Shown: positions 22,418 to 34,400, counted from the first letter of the stretch. The stretch is 52,482 nt of DNA from a virus (IMGVR_UViG_3300006790_000022:1-52482); one strand, 5' to 3'. A program made the numbers and translations. The notes: a model not told the origin generated them from the sequence alone.

Positions 22418-25400
22418 TCAGTTTACAGAGCTTAACACAGATTCACATCCGATTAATACAAAACCTAATGTGATGACTGACGCTATTAACGCGGCTCTTA
22501 CAACTAAAGGGAAAAACCAGCTTATCCTTCAAAATATGAATGGTAATGAGCATGTTACTCAACTTACTGAGGGATTTCAGCCATTAGGTGTTGAAGTATT
22601 TAAAGGTATATCTTATATAGTATCTGGTAGATTTGACTCTAACGGAAATTTTATCGAAGGAGAAATAGGGTCTTTCCCGTCTCCAGACTGGGACAATCTG
22701 GTAAATAATGGTATAGATGCTAGTTATTATTTACCTATGAAGGATAAGTATGCCCCACTAAAGAATTTTTCTACTATACCAAATAATTCACCAGTTATAC
22801 CTCATCCACTAGATGATGATGTAAACTATAATGAACCTTTTAGAACTCCAGAGTTAAATTTTTTAAGTGATAGATTAATAGAAGTAGAGATACAACCATC
22901 ATACGATGATTCAGTGAATATTATATTTACTGATGATTATAACCCTGTTAGATTAATTAACAGTAGATTTAAAGTGAGTGAGGATGGGAAAAATGCTGCT
23001 ATTGCTGATAGGCGTCAAGATAAAGATACAAATACTTATGCTGAAGCGAGGTTTGGTGCTACTAAATTACTAAGACAGTCGGATACTATAGTCGACTTAA
23101 CTTATAATGGTCTTAGTTATGGTGGGGCTATTAAAGGTGGCGGATATAGATTTTATTTTAAATACACGGATAGTGATGGCGGATTAACAGACATTATAGA
23201 AGAATCTCGTTTAATTTCTATGGGTTATGATGATCATGGAGCAACTGATCAAGAAGATACTGGTAAAACAATAAGTTTTACATTAAATAACTTAGACCAG
23301 AAATTTAGTGGTATAAAGGTATATTACTCTCATGCTGTAGGAGAAACCGATACTACAACTACAATTTATGAAATTCAAGATATTTATGATTTACCAGCTA
23401 CTGGTGGGTCTATGAATATCACTGTATATGGTACTGAAGTCACAGATGTAATATCATATGCTACTCTTAACATAGATTATTCTTCTATTGATACCGTAAA
23501 AACAATCGCTCAGCATGATGATAGACTTGTTTTAGGTAATATTACAAATACTACAGATAATTTTGATATATTTAGTGATGCCGCCCAAGGATTACACATA
23601 GAGGAGATTACTAAAGATATAACTATAAAAGAGAAAGGTGAAGGATATGCTGATCCTTCTAACGTTTACTATAATTTAGGTTATTGGTCTGGAGAAACTT
23701 ATGAAGTTGGTATTATATTTATTTTAAATAATGGACGAGGTCTAACACCAGCATTACCTATAAGAGGTGGTGATAATTATGATGGGACTTTCTCTTATAC
23801 AGGAACCTCTCCAATAACAAGTGCTGACGGTTTTGTTGGCAACACATCTGAAAATAGACTTGGGGTTTACAGAACTCACAAACGTAAGGTACTTTTAAAG
23901 GGGGCAGCTTACGACACTACTGAGGTAAAAGGTCTTAGAGTTAATGTACAATCATTAATTAATAATTCTATTATTCAGTCTGAGACTGATGGATTCTTTT
24001 TTGTTAGGAAAGAAAGAAAAAATGACGCCTTAGTTCAGGGTTACATGTGTAACACTGCAGAAATACCTACGCTGTTAAGCCCAACCACACCTACATACAA
24101 GTCTGTTCAAGATTGTAGATGGGGCATTGGTAAAGATAGATATGGTTCAAATAATCACGGTCAACCTGCTTTTGAAGATAATGTAAAAGTTATGCCTTCC
24201 CCAGGTAGAATATGGGAAAATATTATAATGTATCAAGATACACCTATTGTTACTAATAATAATGTACCTGGTATAAAAAGAGGTGATCCATTATCTATGC
24301 AAGGTATAGTTTGGCCAGATCCAACTTATTACTCTCATAATGGGAAAGCTGTTCCAATGTCTTACGCATTCTATACACCTGATGCTTTAGTTAATAAGCC
24401 TTATATGTCGTCTATATTTAATGGATCAAATAAAGGATTAGCTATAAATGGTGTTAATGGTAATACAGTTATAGGTCGTCAAGATGTAGTAGAGAACTTA
24501 CAAGTAACTACAACTCCAGGTGGTGGTACTGGGTACCCAATACAGTGGCAGGGTAAGTTTCCAATACCAAGTAACCAAACTATTAACTCACATATATGTA
24601 CTACGGGAACGGCTACTACAGGTAATTTAACTTGTGGTACTAATCCGCCAGCAAACGGTGATTTAACTATATTAGGGCCTTGGGGTGGTGGTTTTGAAAC
24701 AGCACCTAATAGTAATATAACATTAAATTTAGATGCTGAGTTTAGATCTTTAGATGGGGCATGGAGTATAGGACCTGTTACACATACATATGTTGATCTC
24801 CTAAATATCTCTCATACTAGAACAGAGACCGGGTTTTTAAAAATAGATTTACAAATAGATTCTTCTGGTAATTATGTTCCAGGATCTGGTACTGTTGGTG
24901 GGTACGCGTTAGATGCTACATATAGCACGGGTACTAGTGCATGGACTGCATTTAGGTATTTAGAAGTATTTGATTCATCACCTAAGAAGCCATCTGTATA
25001 TGGTAATCAATTTGCTCAATCACCGCAACATGATAGGGAAATTGGGGTTGTTAACTCAGCTGTTTTCTCCGTTCCTTTAAATACAATGTCTGTCGGACAA
25101 ACTGGTACATTTACAATACAAGTAAAATTACCTATCTATAGATATTATAAATATTATGGTAATAGTGAGGGTAATACACCTACTCTAGCGTATACTGAAA
25201 CAGTAGAAGTTACTGGTACATATACTTTAACTGGTATGCAAAATACAATTAATAATAATTTACATACTGTATCTTCTACAGATAATACACCTATTCAAGA
25301 TATACGTATTGAGAATATTGTATTTGATCCTACACCATTAGATGATCTAGATACTGGTGAATCTATTAAAGTTAATTATATACCCGATAATCAAGATTCT

Positions 25401-28004
25401 TTCAGTAACGGGCAGTTTGCCTCTAAAAGTGATCGAAACCTATTCTATACTGCAAGAGATGCGCAAGATAATAATTTAATTGATCAACCTTATTCTAGTA
25501 ACCCTAATAGTGAGCAAGCATTAAGCGGTGTAAATACTGGTATTATATGGGCAGCTGATCAAATTCGTTTTGCAGATTATATTGGGGTTAAAATATCTAA
25601 GATAGAACAAAATGATAAAGCAGATATATACCTAGCTAATGAACTTAGAAATGATGATCAGAGTGTTCGTAATTATTTAGCATTTCAACAAAATGGATAT
25701 GGATTAGCTGGTACAGATATAGCTGATTGGACATATAAAGTACAGCATGAAGGATTCAGACTTGGTGTTGTTTCTAACATCTATAGTTCACCAATAGGTC
25801 CACAAACACAAACAGACTGGAAAAATAAATATAATAATTCTGGTGTTGTCGAACCTTATTATGCAATTTCTAAAAGATATAGTTGGGAAGATGTAATAAA
25901 TAATGCAGATATAGATATTTATGATGGGGATTGTTTTATAAATTATGCTTATAAAAGATTAAATTACTCTTTAGGTATTGAAGGTACACCTTCAGCCACA
26001 GACCCTACTTTATATGCATATCTATTACAACCAGGTTTATATGATAGAGGTACTGTATTCCCTATTGTATGTGAGAGTAATTATAATACATCTATGAGAA
26101 CATTTGAGTTCTTTAGCCCGGAAGAAAAAGTATTATATGGTAAAAATAGAACTTATTTTCCAATAGATACTATTGAAGATATTAGAGGTTCTAGACAAAA
26201 TGAAAGTGCTGGTTATAACCACGGGTACCATTATGCATTTAGTGATCGTAATTATACAGCTCTTAATGATAGGTCTCCTGTTTTAAATATAAATTATGGT
26301 AACCGTGTAATGGTTTCTGAGTCAGCTGTTGCTGGTAACTTTAAAAATGGTTACACAGACTTTAGTGGTCTTAATTTTAGAGATTATAATAAACAATTAG
26401 GAGAGATTACAAAATTAGTTGCTCATAATAATCACTTATTCTGTATTTTTGAAAAGGGTACAGGAGTTGTTCCTATGAACCAACGTACTATGGTTGGGGG
26501 TGAAGGAGACGGAGTATTTATTGATGATGCTAAGATCTTAGCACAGAAAATGAAAATAATTTCTACTGAATATGGTAGTGATCAACAATTTAGTATTATT
26601 AAAACAGATGAGTACATATATGGGTGTGATTTAAATAAAACCAAAATATGGAGAATTGTAAGCCAAGGTGAGCAGCATAGTATGGAGCTTATTAGTGATT
26701 TTGCAGTACAAGTAATATTAAACGAGTACAAGGACAGGTTAGATAATAATAGATTACCAAGTTTCGTAAAAGCTAATTATGATAGGGAAAGAAATAATGT
26801 TATATTCTCATTCTTAAACCAATTAGATGGTAAGTATACTACAGATTTATATCAAATGGTTGCAGTTCCCCCTAATGACCCAGATCCTATAGGTGATGTA
26901 CCTGTAGAGGTTGGTGATGTTGGAGGAGATACTCCAGTTGATCCGCCGGTAGACGATGAATTTACAGATATAGATTTAAGTGGTCCTGTAAATGCTGCTG
27001 ATTTTGCTGCGTATGAAACCGCTAAGAAAACAAAAGCAGCTTCTGACACACCTGTCACAGATGCTTCTGCGGGAACAGCAACTGATGACGCAGTAGATGG
27101 TTTAGATACATTAAGTCCTAATAGTAAAGGGGAGGTTATATTGCCTGGCGGTTATACCACTATACCGGGATATAATGAACAACTTCAAATATATGAGCCT
27201 GTATTAGTAGAGACTAATAAATTAGGTAGTTTATATTTTAATGAAACTATAAGTAAGTGGGTATCTAGATTAAGTTGGAATCCTCTGTTTACATTTAATA
27301 TAAGTAATGATTTATATTCATTTAATGCTGTAGATAATATGGATAAGGTTTGGGAGCATTTTTCACCTAATGTACCTTATTGTCATTTCTATGGTAATCA
27401 AGATAAGTTTGAATTTGAATTTGTGTTGGTTGATAATTCTTCAGCTCAAAAGATATTAAATAATTTACACTTTATATGTAATAGAACTTTCCCGGGTAGA
27501 ATTACATATAAGATTGATTCTGATGTTGATTATGAGACATTCGCAGTTACTGACGGATCTTATACGCAATTAATGAAACAAAGACATGAATATATTTCAT
27601 GGACTGCTACTCAGTTTATGAATGGTGGAAACTTACTTATAGACTTTGGAATTAGTGCTGAAGAAGCCGAACGTATTGTAGGATCCCACTTTGTACATAA
27701 CAATATTTTTTATATCATTGGGAATGCTATTACGTTGAATGGAGTAAACTATGTAGGCATAACTGATGAGTTTGGAGCTCCTGTTACAGCACCACTTACT
27801 GGTCTGAATATCAATAGATTAGAATTCGGGATCATCAAACAAAATATGGAATATAGGGAAGATCACTTATATGTTGAAGTTGGTAAGGGTACTGATAAAT
27901 CAAGGGTAAGAGATAAAGCAATAAAAATAAGAATTGTATATGAAGGAAACGACTATGTTACGATACAGTCAATCATTTCTAAGTTCGTTTACTCATTTAA
28001 CTAA
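22395..28004 (+). CDS. Giant tail protein (crAss-like 'stabilization'/muzzle-type)
   Basis: This 1869-residue, beta-rich protein is the largest in the window. Its opening (SHPINTKPNVMTDAINAALTT, then QLILQNMNGNE and LTEGFQPLGVEVFKGISYIVSG) matches what I recall of the tail stabilization/muzzle proteins of crAss-like phages and Cellulophaga relatives. Those close the distal tail. The body alternates beta-propeller-like and Ig-like segments. A Pro/Asp/Gly/Thr-rich insert (about 1491-1578) interrupts an otherwise folded C-terminal part. The last 250 residues resume beta structure. It starts inside the previous gene and is followed after six bases by fibre-type genes, as expected for a baseplate hub. 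It has no GG tag. Confidence 0.8.
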   Translation: MSQEQSVNQFTELNTDSHPINTKPNVMTDAINAALTTKGKNQLILQNMNGNEHVTQLTEGFQPLGVEVFKGISYIVSGRFDSNGNFIEGEIGSFPSPDWDNLVNNGIDASYYLPMKDKYAPLKNFSTIPNNSPVIPHPLDDDVNYNEPFRTPELNFLSDRLIEVEIQPSYDDSVNIIFTDDYNPVRLINSRFKVSEDGKNAAIADRRQDKDTNTYAEARFGATKLLRQSDTIVDLTYNGLSYGGAIKGGGYRFYFKYTDSDGGLTDIIEESRLISMGYDDHGATDQEDTGKTISFTLNNLDQKFSGIKVYYSHAVGETDTTTTIYEIQDIYDLPATGGSMNITVYGTEVTDVISYATLNIDYSSIDTVKTIAQHDDRLVLGNITNTTDNFDIFSDAAQGLHIEEITKDITIKEKGEGYADPSNVYYNLGYWSGETYEVGIIFILNNGRGLTPALPIRGGDNYDGTFSYTGTSPITSADGFVGNTSENRLGVYRTHKRKVLLKGAAYDTTEVKGLRVNVQSLINNSIIQSETDGFFFVRKERKNDALVQGYMCNTAEIPTLLSPTTPTYKSVQDCRWGIGKDRYGSNNHGQPAFEDNVKVMPSPGRIWENIIMYQDTPIVTNNNVPGIKRGDPLSMQGIVWPDPTYYSHNGKAVPMSYAFYTPDALVNKPYMSSIFNGSNKGLAINGVNGNTVIGRQDVVENLQVTTTPGGGTGYPIQWQGKFPIPSNQTINSHICTTGTATTGNLTCGTNPPANGDLTILGPWGGGFETAPNSNITLNLDAEFRSLDGAWSIGPVTHTYVDLLNISHTRTETGFLKIDLQIDSSGNYVPGSGTVGGYALDATYSTGTSAWTAFRYLEVFDSSPKKPSVYGNQFAQSPQHDREIGVVNSAVFSVPLNTMSVGQTGTFTIQVKLPIYRYYKYYGNSEGNTPTLAYTETVEVTGTYTLTGMQNTINNNLHTVSSTDNTPIQDIRIENIVFDPTPLDDLDTGESIKVNYIPDNQDSFSNGQFASKSDRNLFYTARDAQDNNLIDQPYSSNPNSEQALSGVNTGIIWAADQIRFADYIGVKISKIEQNDKADIYLANELRNDDQSVRNYLAFQQNGYGLAGTDIADWTYKVQHEGFRLGVVSNIYSSPIGPQTQTDWKNKYNNSGVVEPYYAISKRYSWEDVINNADIDIYDGDCFINYAYKRLNYSLGIEGTPSATDPTLYAYLLQPGLYDRGTVFPIVCESNYNTSMRTFEFFSPEEKVLYGKNRTYFPIDTIEDIRGSRQNESAGYNHGYHYAFSDRNYTALNDRSPVLNINYGNRVMVSESAVAGNFKNGYTDFSGLNFRDYNKQLGEITKLVAHNNHLFCIFEKGTGVVPMNQRTMVGGEGDGVFIDDAKILAQKMKIISTEYGSDQQFSIIKTDEYIYGCDLNKTKIWRIVSQGEQHSMELISDFAVQVILNEYKDRLDNNRLPSFVKANYDRERNNVIFSFLNQLDGKYTTDLYQMVAVPPNDPDPIGDVPVEVGDVGGDTPVDPPVDDEFTDIDLSGPVNAADFAAYETAKKTKAASDTPVTDASAGTATDDAVDGLDTLSPNSKGEVILPGGYTTIPGYNEQLQIYEPVLVETNKLGSLYFNETISKWVSRLSWNPLFTFNISNDLYSFNAVDNMDKVWEHFSPNVPYCHFYGNQDKFEFEFVLVDNSSAQKILNNLHFICNRTFPGRITYKIDSDVDYETFAVTDGSYTQLMKQRHEYISWTATQFMNGGNLLIDFGISAEEAERIVGSHFVHNNIFYIIGNAITLNGVNYVGITDEFGAPVTAPLTGLNINRLEFGIIKQNMEYREDHLYVEVGKGTDKSRVRDKAIKIRIVYEGNDYVTIQSIISKFVYSFN

Positions 28005-28010
28005 TAAACA

Positions 28011-28715
28011 ATGGCAAAAGATAATATTTACGATTTAACGATCTCTGAGATCATTCTAAGGCTAGAAGATCTGCAAGGTGCAAGTCTTAATACAGCCCGC
28101 TTAGAACTTTCATCATCTATAGGTGAAATTACAGTACCGGAAAATTATAATAATGGTGCTGTAGTATTTACTTCTACAATAGTAAACATGCCAACTGGTT
28201 ATAGTATTGTAGCCAGTTCTCATGTTATTACATATCCTACAGCTGAACCAAATACAGTAGGTAGTGCTACTCCGTTATCTGGTGTACCTACCAGTGTTAT
28301 TTTAGGAGCAGTTGGGTCTACATTCGTAGTAACATCTACAGTCGATATTACTGATGGTGTTACTCCGGTAACTTTAAATGCCTCACTTACCATTACATCT
28401 GTACTACCAACTTATTATGGAATGAAGACGGCTCCTGTTGGAGCTCCAGATAGTACATCTCTATCTGAAATATCTAGTTCATTAGATACATTTGAAATTA
28501 CAACAAATGGGGTACCAGAGAGATTATATGTAGCTATACCCACAGCTAGTGGAGGGGCCAATTTTAAAGGGGTGGCTATCGAACCAAATAAAGTATGGAT
28601 TCCAGCATCAGATTTTACTCAAACCACTGTAGGATCTCATGAATTTTGGGTATTAAATTATGATACTATATTTACGGAACCGCATAAGAAGACATTTACG
28701 ATTAAAACAACATAA
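28011..28715 (+). CDS. Tail fibre-associated Ig-like protein
   Basis: This 234-residue protein opens with a short coiled segment (ISEIILRLEDLQ). Ig-like beta strands (about 35-130) follow, then a C-terminal module starting YYGMKTAPVGAPDS that ends in alternating strands (FWVLNYDTIF...TFTIKT). The gene at 30204 has a similar Ig-plus-C-module layout, so the two may be distant paralogues. Lying directly after the giant tail protein, it is probably a fibre or appendage subunit. Confidence 0.65.
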   Translation: MAKDNIYDLTISEIILRLEDLQGASLNTARLELSSSIGEITVPENYNNGAVVFTSTIVNMPTGYSIVASSHVITYPTAEPNTVGSATPLSGVPTSVILGAVGSTFVVTSTVDITDGVTPVTLNASLTITSVLPTYYGMKTAPVGAPDSTSLSEISSSLDTFEITTNGVPERLYVAIPTASGGANFKGVAIEPNKVWIPASDFTQTTVGSHEFWVLNYDTIFTEPHKKTFTIKTT

Positions 28716-28720
28716 TTAAT

Positions 28721-30202
28721 ATGGCAACAGAAATTAATAATAATCTAAATCCTAAGATAAAAGAATCTTTAGATGCAAGGTTAGCTCCTGTGGCTAATGT
28801 TGCTAGTTTACCAGATCCTAATGCCGCTGCTAATTTTATCCCAGAAGGGGCTATTATTTATGTACAGGATGTACAATTAAATTACCAAGCCCAAGAATCA
28901 GCTCCTAGCGTGCTAGCATGGGTTAATATTGGTGGAGCTACAACTACATCTAAAACGACTGGAGCTCTTAATATAACACCTACTACTACTGTATTAGATT
29001 TATCATTAGTGTCTCCAGCTATTGCTACATGTCATAGTGTAGTAGTTACTGTAGTTGGTGGTGGATCCGCTACTATTGCTAGCATTACAAATGCAGTTGC
29101 AGGTGAGCAAGTTACATTTTATATAGCAGATGCACAACAATTAACTTTTGTACATAAAGATTATGATGTTGCTGGGTCAAACGATATTGTAATGGAAGAC
29201 GGGTTTGATATGACTATTAATGGTCGTGTAACCGGTAATGAATCTGTTACATTTAAGAATCATGGTACAGCAATGTGTCAGTGGGATGCTGTTCAGTATA
29301 TAAAGAAAGGGGATTTAATCACTAACTTCTTAGATGCTATAGGAGTTATTAATAATCTTACATCTACAAGTACAACATCTCCACTATCTGCTTACCAAGG
29401 AAATTTACTTAACCAAGCTATACAAGGAAAGGTAGATAATTTTAATCTTGGTACACATTTAGCGTGGACTGGAACTGATCCAAATGTATTATATGCTTTA
29501 CCATGGGCATGGGAAATTTGGTCTGGTACTAGACCTAAATCTATAGATCCTACAACATGGATACCAGGTCTTTACTCTACACCGGCCGATAATTATTATT
29601 GGGTAGATTTAAGGTCTACTGACCAAGGTGCTTATCTATTACCGCCCCAAAAAGACCCTACGGTATTTAATAACTGGATTCAAATAGATCAACCGTTAAA
29701 TAACTCTAAGATAGTTAGATACGATATTGCAGCAGATGCATCTTTAACTGCTGTAGGTTCTAATTATAACCCTAGAGTTGACACAACTACTGCAAATGGG
29801 GACGCTTTGGTATCCGCGTGGAATGCAGACGGACCAGCCACGGAAAAAGTATCGTTCACATTACCTGAAGGTACATATAAAGTAAAGGTAAAGATAAATG
29901 TTGTATCTGATAAACATAATGATTTTACATTTAATTTTTACAGTATAAATGGATTAACTACTGCAGCTGCAGGTGTTCCAGGTACTACTGTTTTAAAAGA
30001 TATTGCAACAGTAGCTAGTCCTACAACAGCGTGGACTGATTCTGACCAAGCTTCTTATGAAGTAGAGGCTTTACTAATTATTGGATCTACAGCTGGGGTT
30101 GGTGACGGCGTTATCCTTGGATTAACAACTACTAGTTCTTGGGCTGCCAGTTCTTTAAATACTACATTAGCTGGTTATTTAGAAATAACTAAATTGAAAT
30201 AA
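28721..30202 (+). CDS. Tail fibre protein with N-terminal connector domain
   Basis: In this 493-residue protein, residues 1-75 (KIKESLDARLAPVANVASLPD, then GAIIYVQDVQLNYQ) match a connector pattern seen at the start of many phage fibres of Bacteroidota. A beta domain follows, and then 'SPLSAYQGNLLNQAIQGK' (about 225), a form of the LSAnQGKxLN motif common in trimeric fibres. The C-terminal part has aromatic-rich beta segments and a jelly-roll-like end (YKVKVKINVVSDKHNDFTF). It probably forms a shaft with a carbohydrate-binding head. It is two bases from the next gene. Confidence 0.72.
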   Translation: MATEINNNLNPKIKESLDARLAPVANVASLPDPNAAANFIPEGAIIYVQDVQLNYQAQESAPSVLAWVNIGGATTTSKTTGALNITPTTTVLDLSLVSPAIATCHSVVVTVVGGGSATIASITNAVAGEQVTFYIADAQQLTFVHKDYDVAGSNDIVMEDGFDMTINGRVTGNESVTFKNHGTAMCQWDAVQYIKKGDLITNFLDAIGVINNLTSTSTTSPLSAYQGNLLNQAIQGKVDNFNLGTHLAWTGTDPNVLYALPWAWEIWSGTRPKSIDPTTWIPGLYSTPADNYYWVDLRSTDQGAYLLPPQKDPTVFNNWIQIDQPLNNSKIVRYDIAADASLTAVGSNYNPRVDTTTANGDALVSAWNADGPATEKVSFTLPEGTYKVKVKINVVSDKHNDFTFNFYSINGLTTAAAGVPGTTVLKDIATVASPTTAWTDSDQASYEVEALLIIGSTAGVGDGVILGLTTTSSWAASSLNTTLAGYLEITKLK

Positions 30203-30203
30203 C

Positions 30204-30893
30204 ATGATAAGCGGAAAACAATTTAAAAATATGGCAGATTATATGTTCTCAGGAATACCTGGGTACACTCCGCCTACCTCAACATTTACAGCTACACCAG
30301 ATACATACGTAGATACTTCATTACCTGGTAGTATCGTTTTATCCGGAACTATTACACAAAATGATGGTACTGTAGATAGTTGGGCAATTAATGAAGGTGT
30401 AACACCAACTCCTATAGCTACAGGAACTAATTTAACACCATCTACAACATTAACCGGAGGTAGTATACCATCTTCACCTGGTACATATAATTACTATTTA
30501 ACTGTATATTATACAGATTCAAATGGAGATCCACAAAGTTTTATTGAGTCTATAACTGTTGTGGTTACTGCTGCGTTTAAGTACGGCCAATTATCAGGTC
30601 CTGGAGATAATATTACTGTTCCTGGAGATTTAACAGCGCCTTTAGAAGCTGCTTTAACTGTGACAGATAAAGCGACTATTATTAATATATTTAGTTTAGT
30701 TGCTGCAGTAACAGCTAGGGTAGTGTTTGTTGTACCGGATTCTTATGGTACTGTTACGGCTATTGAGGATGGAGCAGGTCTAGATATTACTAGTCAATTT
30801 AATGTTATTGTAGATGCTGGTAACAATAGAAAAATATATTGCAGTATAAATACAATAGCACCAGCTACTTACTATTATAAATTTATCTTTTAA
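30204..30893 (+). CDS. Ig-like tail appendage protein
   Basis: In this 229-residue protein, residues 25-125 look like an Ig/PKD-like domain (SIVLSGTITQNDGTVDSWAI..., TYNYYLTVYYTDSNG). The C-terminal module (FKYGQLSGPGDN..., then VVFVVPDSYGTV) parallels that of the protein at 28011. It overlaps the next gene by one base. A short helical N-terminus (SGKQFKNMADYMF) may anchor it to the tail. No enzymatic motif is seen. Confidence 0.6.
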   Translation: MISGKQFKNMADYMFSGIPGYTPPTSTFTATPDTYVDTSLPGSIVLSGTITQNDGTVDSWAINEGVTPTPIATGTNLTPSTTLTGGSIPSSPGTYNYYLTVYYTDSNGDPQSFIESITVVVTAAFKYGQLSGPGDNITVPGDLTAPLEAALTVTDKATIINIFSLVAAVTARVVFVVPDSYGTVTAIEDGAGLDITSQFNVIVDAGNNRKIYCSINTIAPATYYYKFIF

Positions 30894-31435
30894 TGTCAGC
30901 TATTACTAATAAAAATGCTCAAGGAGAAGGTCTTCGTATAGGATCTCAAACACCTGTAGATGATAGGGTTGTATTTACAGATCTTACAGACTTACAAGAT
31001 TTAGGTGCCGGGGATTCTAATGCATATCGTTATTATGAAGGTATGCGTGCTTGGGTACTTTCTACAGAAAGGGAGTATGTATGGAAGGAGTCTGCAACAG
31101 GTGAATTACCATCATCATTTACTTACCCCGCTGGATTGACAGTTAATGGTATATCTTATGGTGGACGTGATTTTAACTTTGTTGAGACTGGTACTGTTAG
31201 TTTATCAGTTGTAGCCAGTACTCATATAGTTACATCTGTATCTTTAGTAGCTTCAACTCCTTATGTTGTAAATGTACCCGGAGCAGCTGATATTATATCT
31301 GTAAGTGTTTACACTGCTACAGGTGAAAATATAACTGATGGTATTAATATTGAATTAACAGCAGTTGATGATATAACCTTAACTTCATTAGATTCGTTAG
31401 CTAATTTATCTGTAAAAGCAACTTATATATTATAA
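30893..31435 (+). CDS. Fibre-type protein with connector domain
   Basis: This 180-residue protein begins with a connector-like region (about 20-75: DDRVVFTDLTDLQDLG, then YYEGMRAWVLSTEREYVW), which has the same plan as the starts of the fibres at 28721 and 31444. A small beta domain follows (about 105-180). It overlaps the gene before it and is eight bases from the large fibre. It probably attaches to the same tail site as those fibres. Confidence 0.6.
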   Translation: MSAITNKNAQGEGLRIGSQTPVDDRVVFTDLTDLQDLGAGDSNAYRYYEGMRAWVLSTEREYVWKESATGELPSSFTYPAGLTVNGISYGGRDFNFVETGTVSLSVVASTHIVTSVSLVASTPYVVNVPGAADIISVSVYTATGENITDGINIELTAVDDITLTSLDSLANLSVKATYIL

Positions 31436-31443
31436 TTTAAATT

Positions 31444-34400
31444 ATGGCAGACACTAATAATATACACGTACATATTGACCATAATAAACATGAGATAAGA
31501 AATTTTTCTGTTGAAAAGTTAGGTGCCCACCCTACTGGAGGTGATCTTTATGAGGGTAGAATGTGGCAATTAACTACAGGCGAAAAAGACATTTATATTT
31601 ACTCCGATACTACTATTAAAAAGATAGTAACTGCTGATGATTTAAATAAATTTGGAGCTTTAATTGGTACTTATGACGCCTCAACTGGAGCTATCCCTGA
31701 CGGCGTTACGGCTGGTCAAATAGGTTCTGGTGTAGATGATGAAGGTTTATCAGCTACTGCACCTGCTAATATTCAAAAGGGTGATTTTTGGATAATTTCT
31801 GTTAGTGGTACTATTGCTGGTATTGCTGGGGAAACTACTCTAAATATAGGTGATATATTAATGGCTACTGCAGATTCTGCTATTTTAGCTGCAGATTTTT
31901 TAGGTATTAAATCTAATGTTGATACTTTAGCTCAAGTATTGGCGGCTGGAAATACTACTAATGATGGTCAAACTATTGATGCATTAAATGGTGGTGGTCA
32001 GATTAATTTAAGAGATAGTTCTGACAATGTTGTAGCTATAACGAATGATTCTGGTGGATATGCTAAAGCAAACATCTATTTTGATGATGCTGAAGCTACT
32101 ATGGGGTTTGATTATATAGGGGTAACACCTAAAGCAGGGTTTCAAGCATTTGCTTCTGATAATATTATACAGGTTAAAGCTGGTGATAAGATAATACTTA
32201 AATCTGGTTTAAACACTTCTACTCACTCAATTCTTAACGCAAGTGTATCACCTGTACTTATAGGTACTTCTAGTAAAATCCAGTCTGATATAGGTGTAAC
32301 AGGGTCTGTTGCTATTGGTGGGGGTTCTGCTGGGGTTCTTAGACATTTAAAAACTAACGATACAGCTTATGTTGATAAGCTTGGATTTTTTAGTAGTAGT
32401 ACAACTAATGTAGAATCAATATTTACATTTGCTGGTATTGCGGATAGAGCTGTTACTGTTCCCGATAAGTCCGGAACACTTGCTATGTTAAGCGACATCA
32501 CACCGCTTAGTTATGGTATTTACGCAGGAAGTGGTACTGTACCTACATCAGTAGTTGCTACTTTAACTGATGATTTTACATTTTTTACTGGCGGTGGATC
32601 TAACTTATTTTGGATAGACGGAGGATCAGAGCAGATAGCTATTAATACAAGTTCTCCTACTGTAGGGACTAAATTTGAAGTTAGAGACGGTCTTGTAATG
32701 TTTGTTAAAGGTGGTGGGCCAACCGCAGGATTACTTCAAGACGTTGGTAGTTATACAGAAAATACAAAAACTGTTCTTCCTGGAGCTGCTTTCTTTGGGA
32801 CTCAATCTGTAGGAGTTTTACAAGATGTTGTTGCTGGTGATGCCCTTACCTCTATTAGAGGGTCTAGAAATATGGCTGTTTGGAATCAAACAACTGCTGG
32901 ACAATCACTTACCGCATCTAGAGGTATGGTTGGTAGTGCTAATAGAATTATTTTAGTTGATCAGGGTACTGTAACCCAAGGTATTGGCATTCTTAATGAA
33001 TTTCAAACTGTTACAGCTAATGGTACTATAACCGAAGCTATAGGATCTTGGAGTGGTTTATCTACTTCTAATTTAGGTACTATTACAGGATTTAAAGCTT
33101 ATTATACACCTGATCTAAGTGCTGTAACTGGAGCGCCTGCTGTTGGAGCTAGATACGGTTTATATTTATCTGATTCTGGTTATAACTATATAAATGGTAG
33201 GTTAGGGATAGGTGATGATGCTCCAGATGCAAAATTACATGTTCAAGGGGAAGGGACAGATGCTGGAACTACCTCTTTTCTTGTTGAAGATTCTGCGGGG
33301 GTTGACTTTTTTCAAATTAGAGATGATGGTTCTTGGTCATTAGGCGAAGGTGCTGTTCCTAATACTAACACTACTGTTATTATAGGTCTTAATGCATCAG
33401 CTACCCATGCTTCATCTATCGTGATTGGAAATGGAGCAAGTGATAATGCGGGGAGTACAAGAGAACAAATTATTATAGGTGTAGGTGCTACTCAAAGTGC
33501 AGCAGGTGCTGTATATGGAGTTGCTATTGGAACTAATGCAAGTGTAGCCTCATCATCTGTAGCTATCGGGAAAGATGCTACAAACACAGCTAATGGAGGT
33601 ATTGCTATTGGAGTAGGATCAACTACAGGGGCAGGAGTTGCTATTGGAAATGGCGCTGATGGTACAGGAAATAATGCTGTTGCACTTGGCGGTTCATCAG
33701 TATCTACTGGGTTTAGAGCAACAGCAGTTGGATTTCAAGCAAATGCTGGGGCAGGGTATTCAGTAGCAATAGGTAATGGAGCGACAACTGCCGGGGCTAA
33801 TTATGCAATAGCTATTGGAACATCTGTTGTTACTACAGCAGCAAACTTTTTAATAGGATATTCTGTAACAGATACTGGAGCATCTAGCGGTGTAGGTATA
33901 GGGCATACAGCAATAGTTGGTGCTGCTCATACTATTGCAATAGGTACAGAAGCAGAGGCTACAGGTATAGAATCTATAGCAATAGGTGGAGGATGTGTTG
34001 CATCGGCAGCTGGAGCTATAATAATAGGTAGATCAGATAATCCAACATCAACAGATTTAACTAATTCAGTTGGAAATTCTTTTGGTATAGGTTGGGAGGA
34101 AACTACGCCAAGTTTCTTATTAGCTAAGACAGCCGATTCTTATATGGCTGGTACTGGTAAATTAGGTATTTTTGTTAAAGTGCCTGCTAATGATTTATCT
34201 GTATCTCCTATACAGTATGAAACAGGTACAGCATCACAATCTGGTAATACTATTACAGGTTCTGGTACAACATTTACAGCAGCGATGGTTGGTTCTCAAT
34301 TTATTTTTGCTGATGGTACTAATGCAGGTACAATTACTACATATACAAGTGGTACTTCTATTGATGTAGATACAAGTGCAACAGTAGGATCACAAGCTTA

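Noticed and set aside
34172-34369. Plus-strand 65-codon frame inside the large fibre
   Set aside because: It is an out-of-frame reading of a repeat-like Thr/Gly region giving a Leu/Val/Gln-only peptide.
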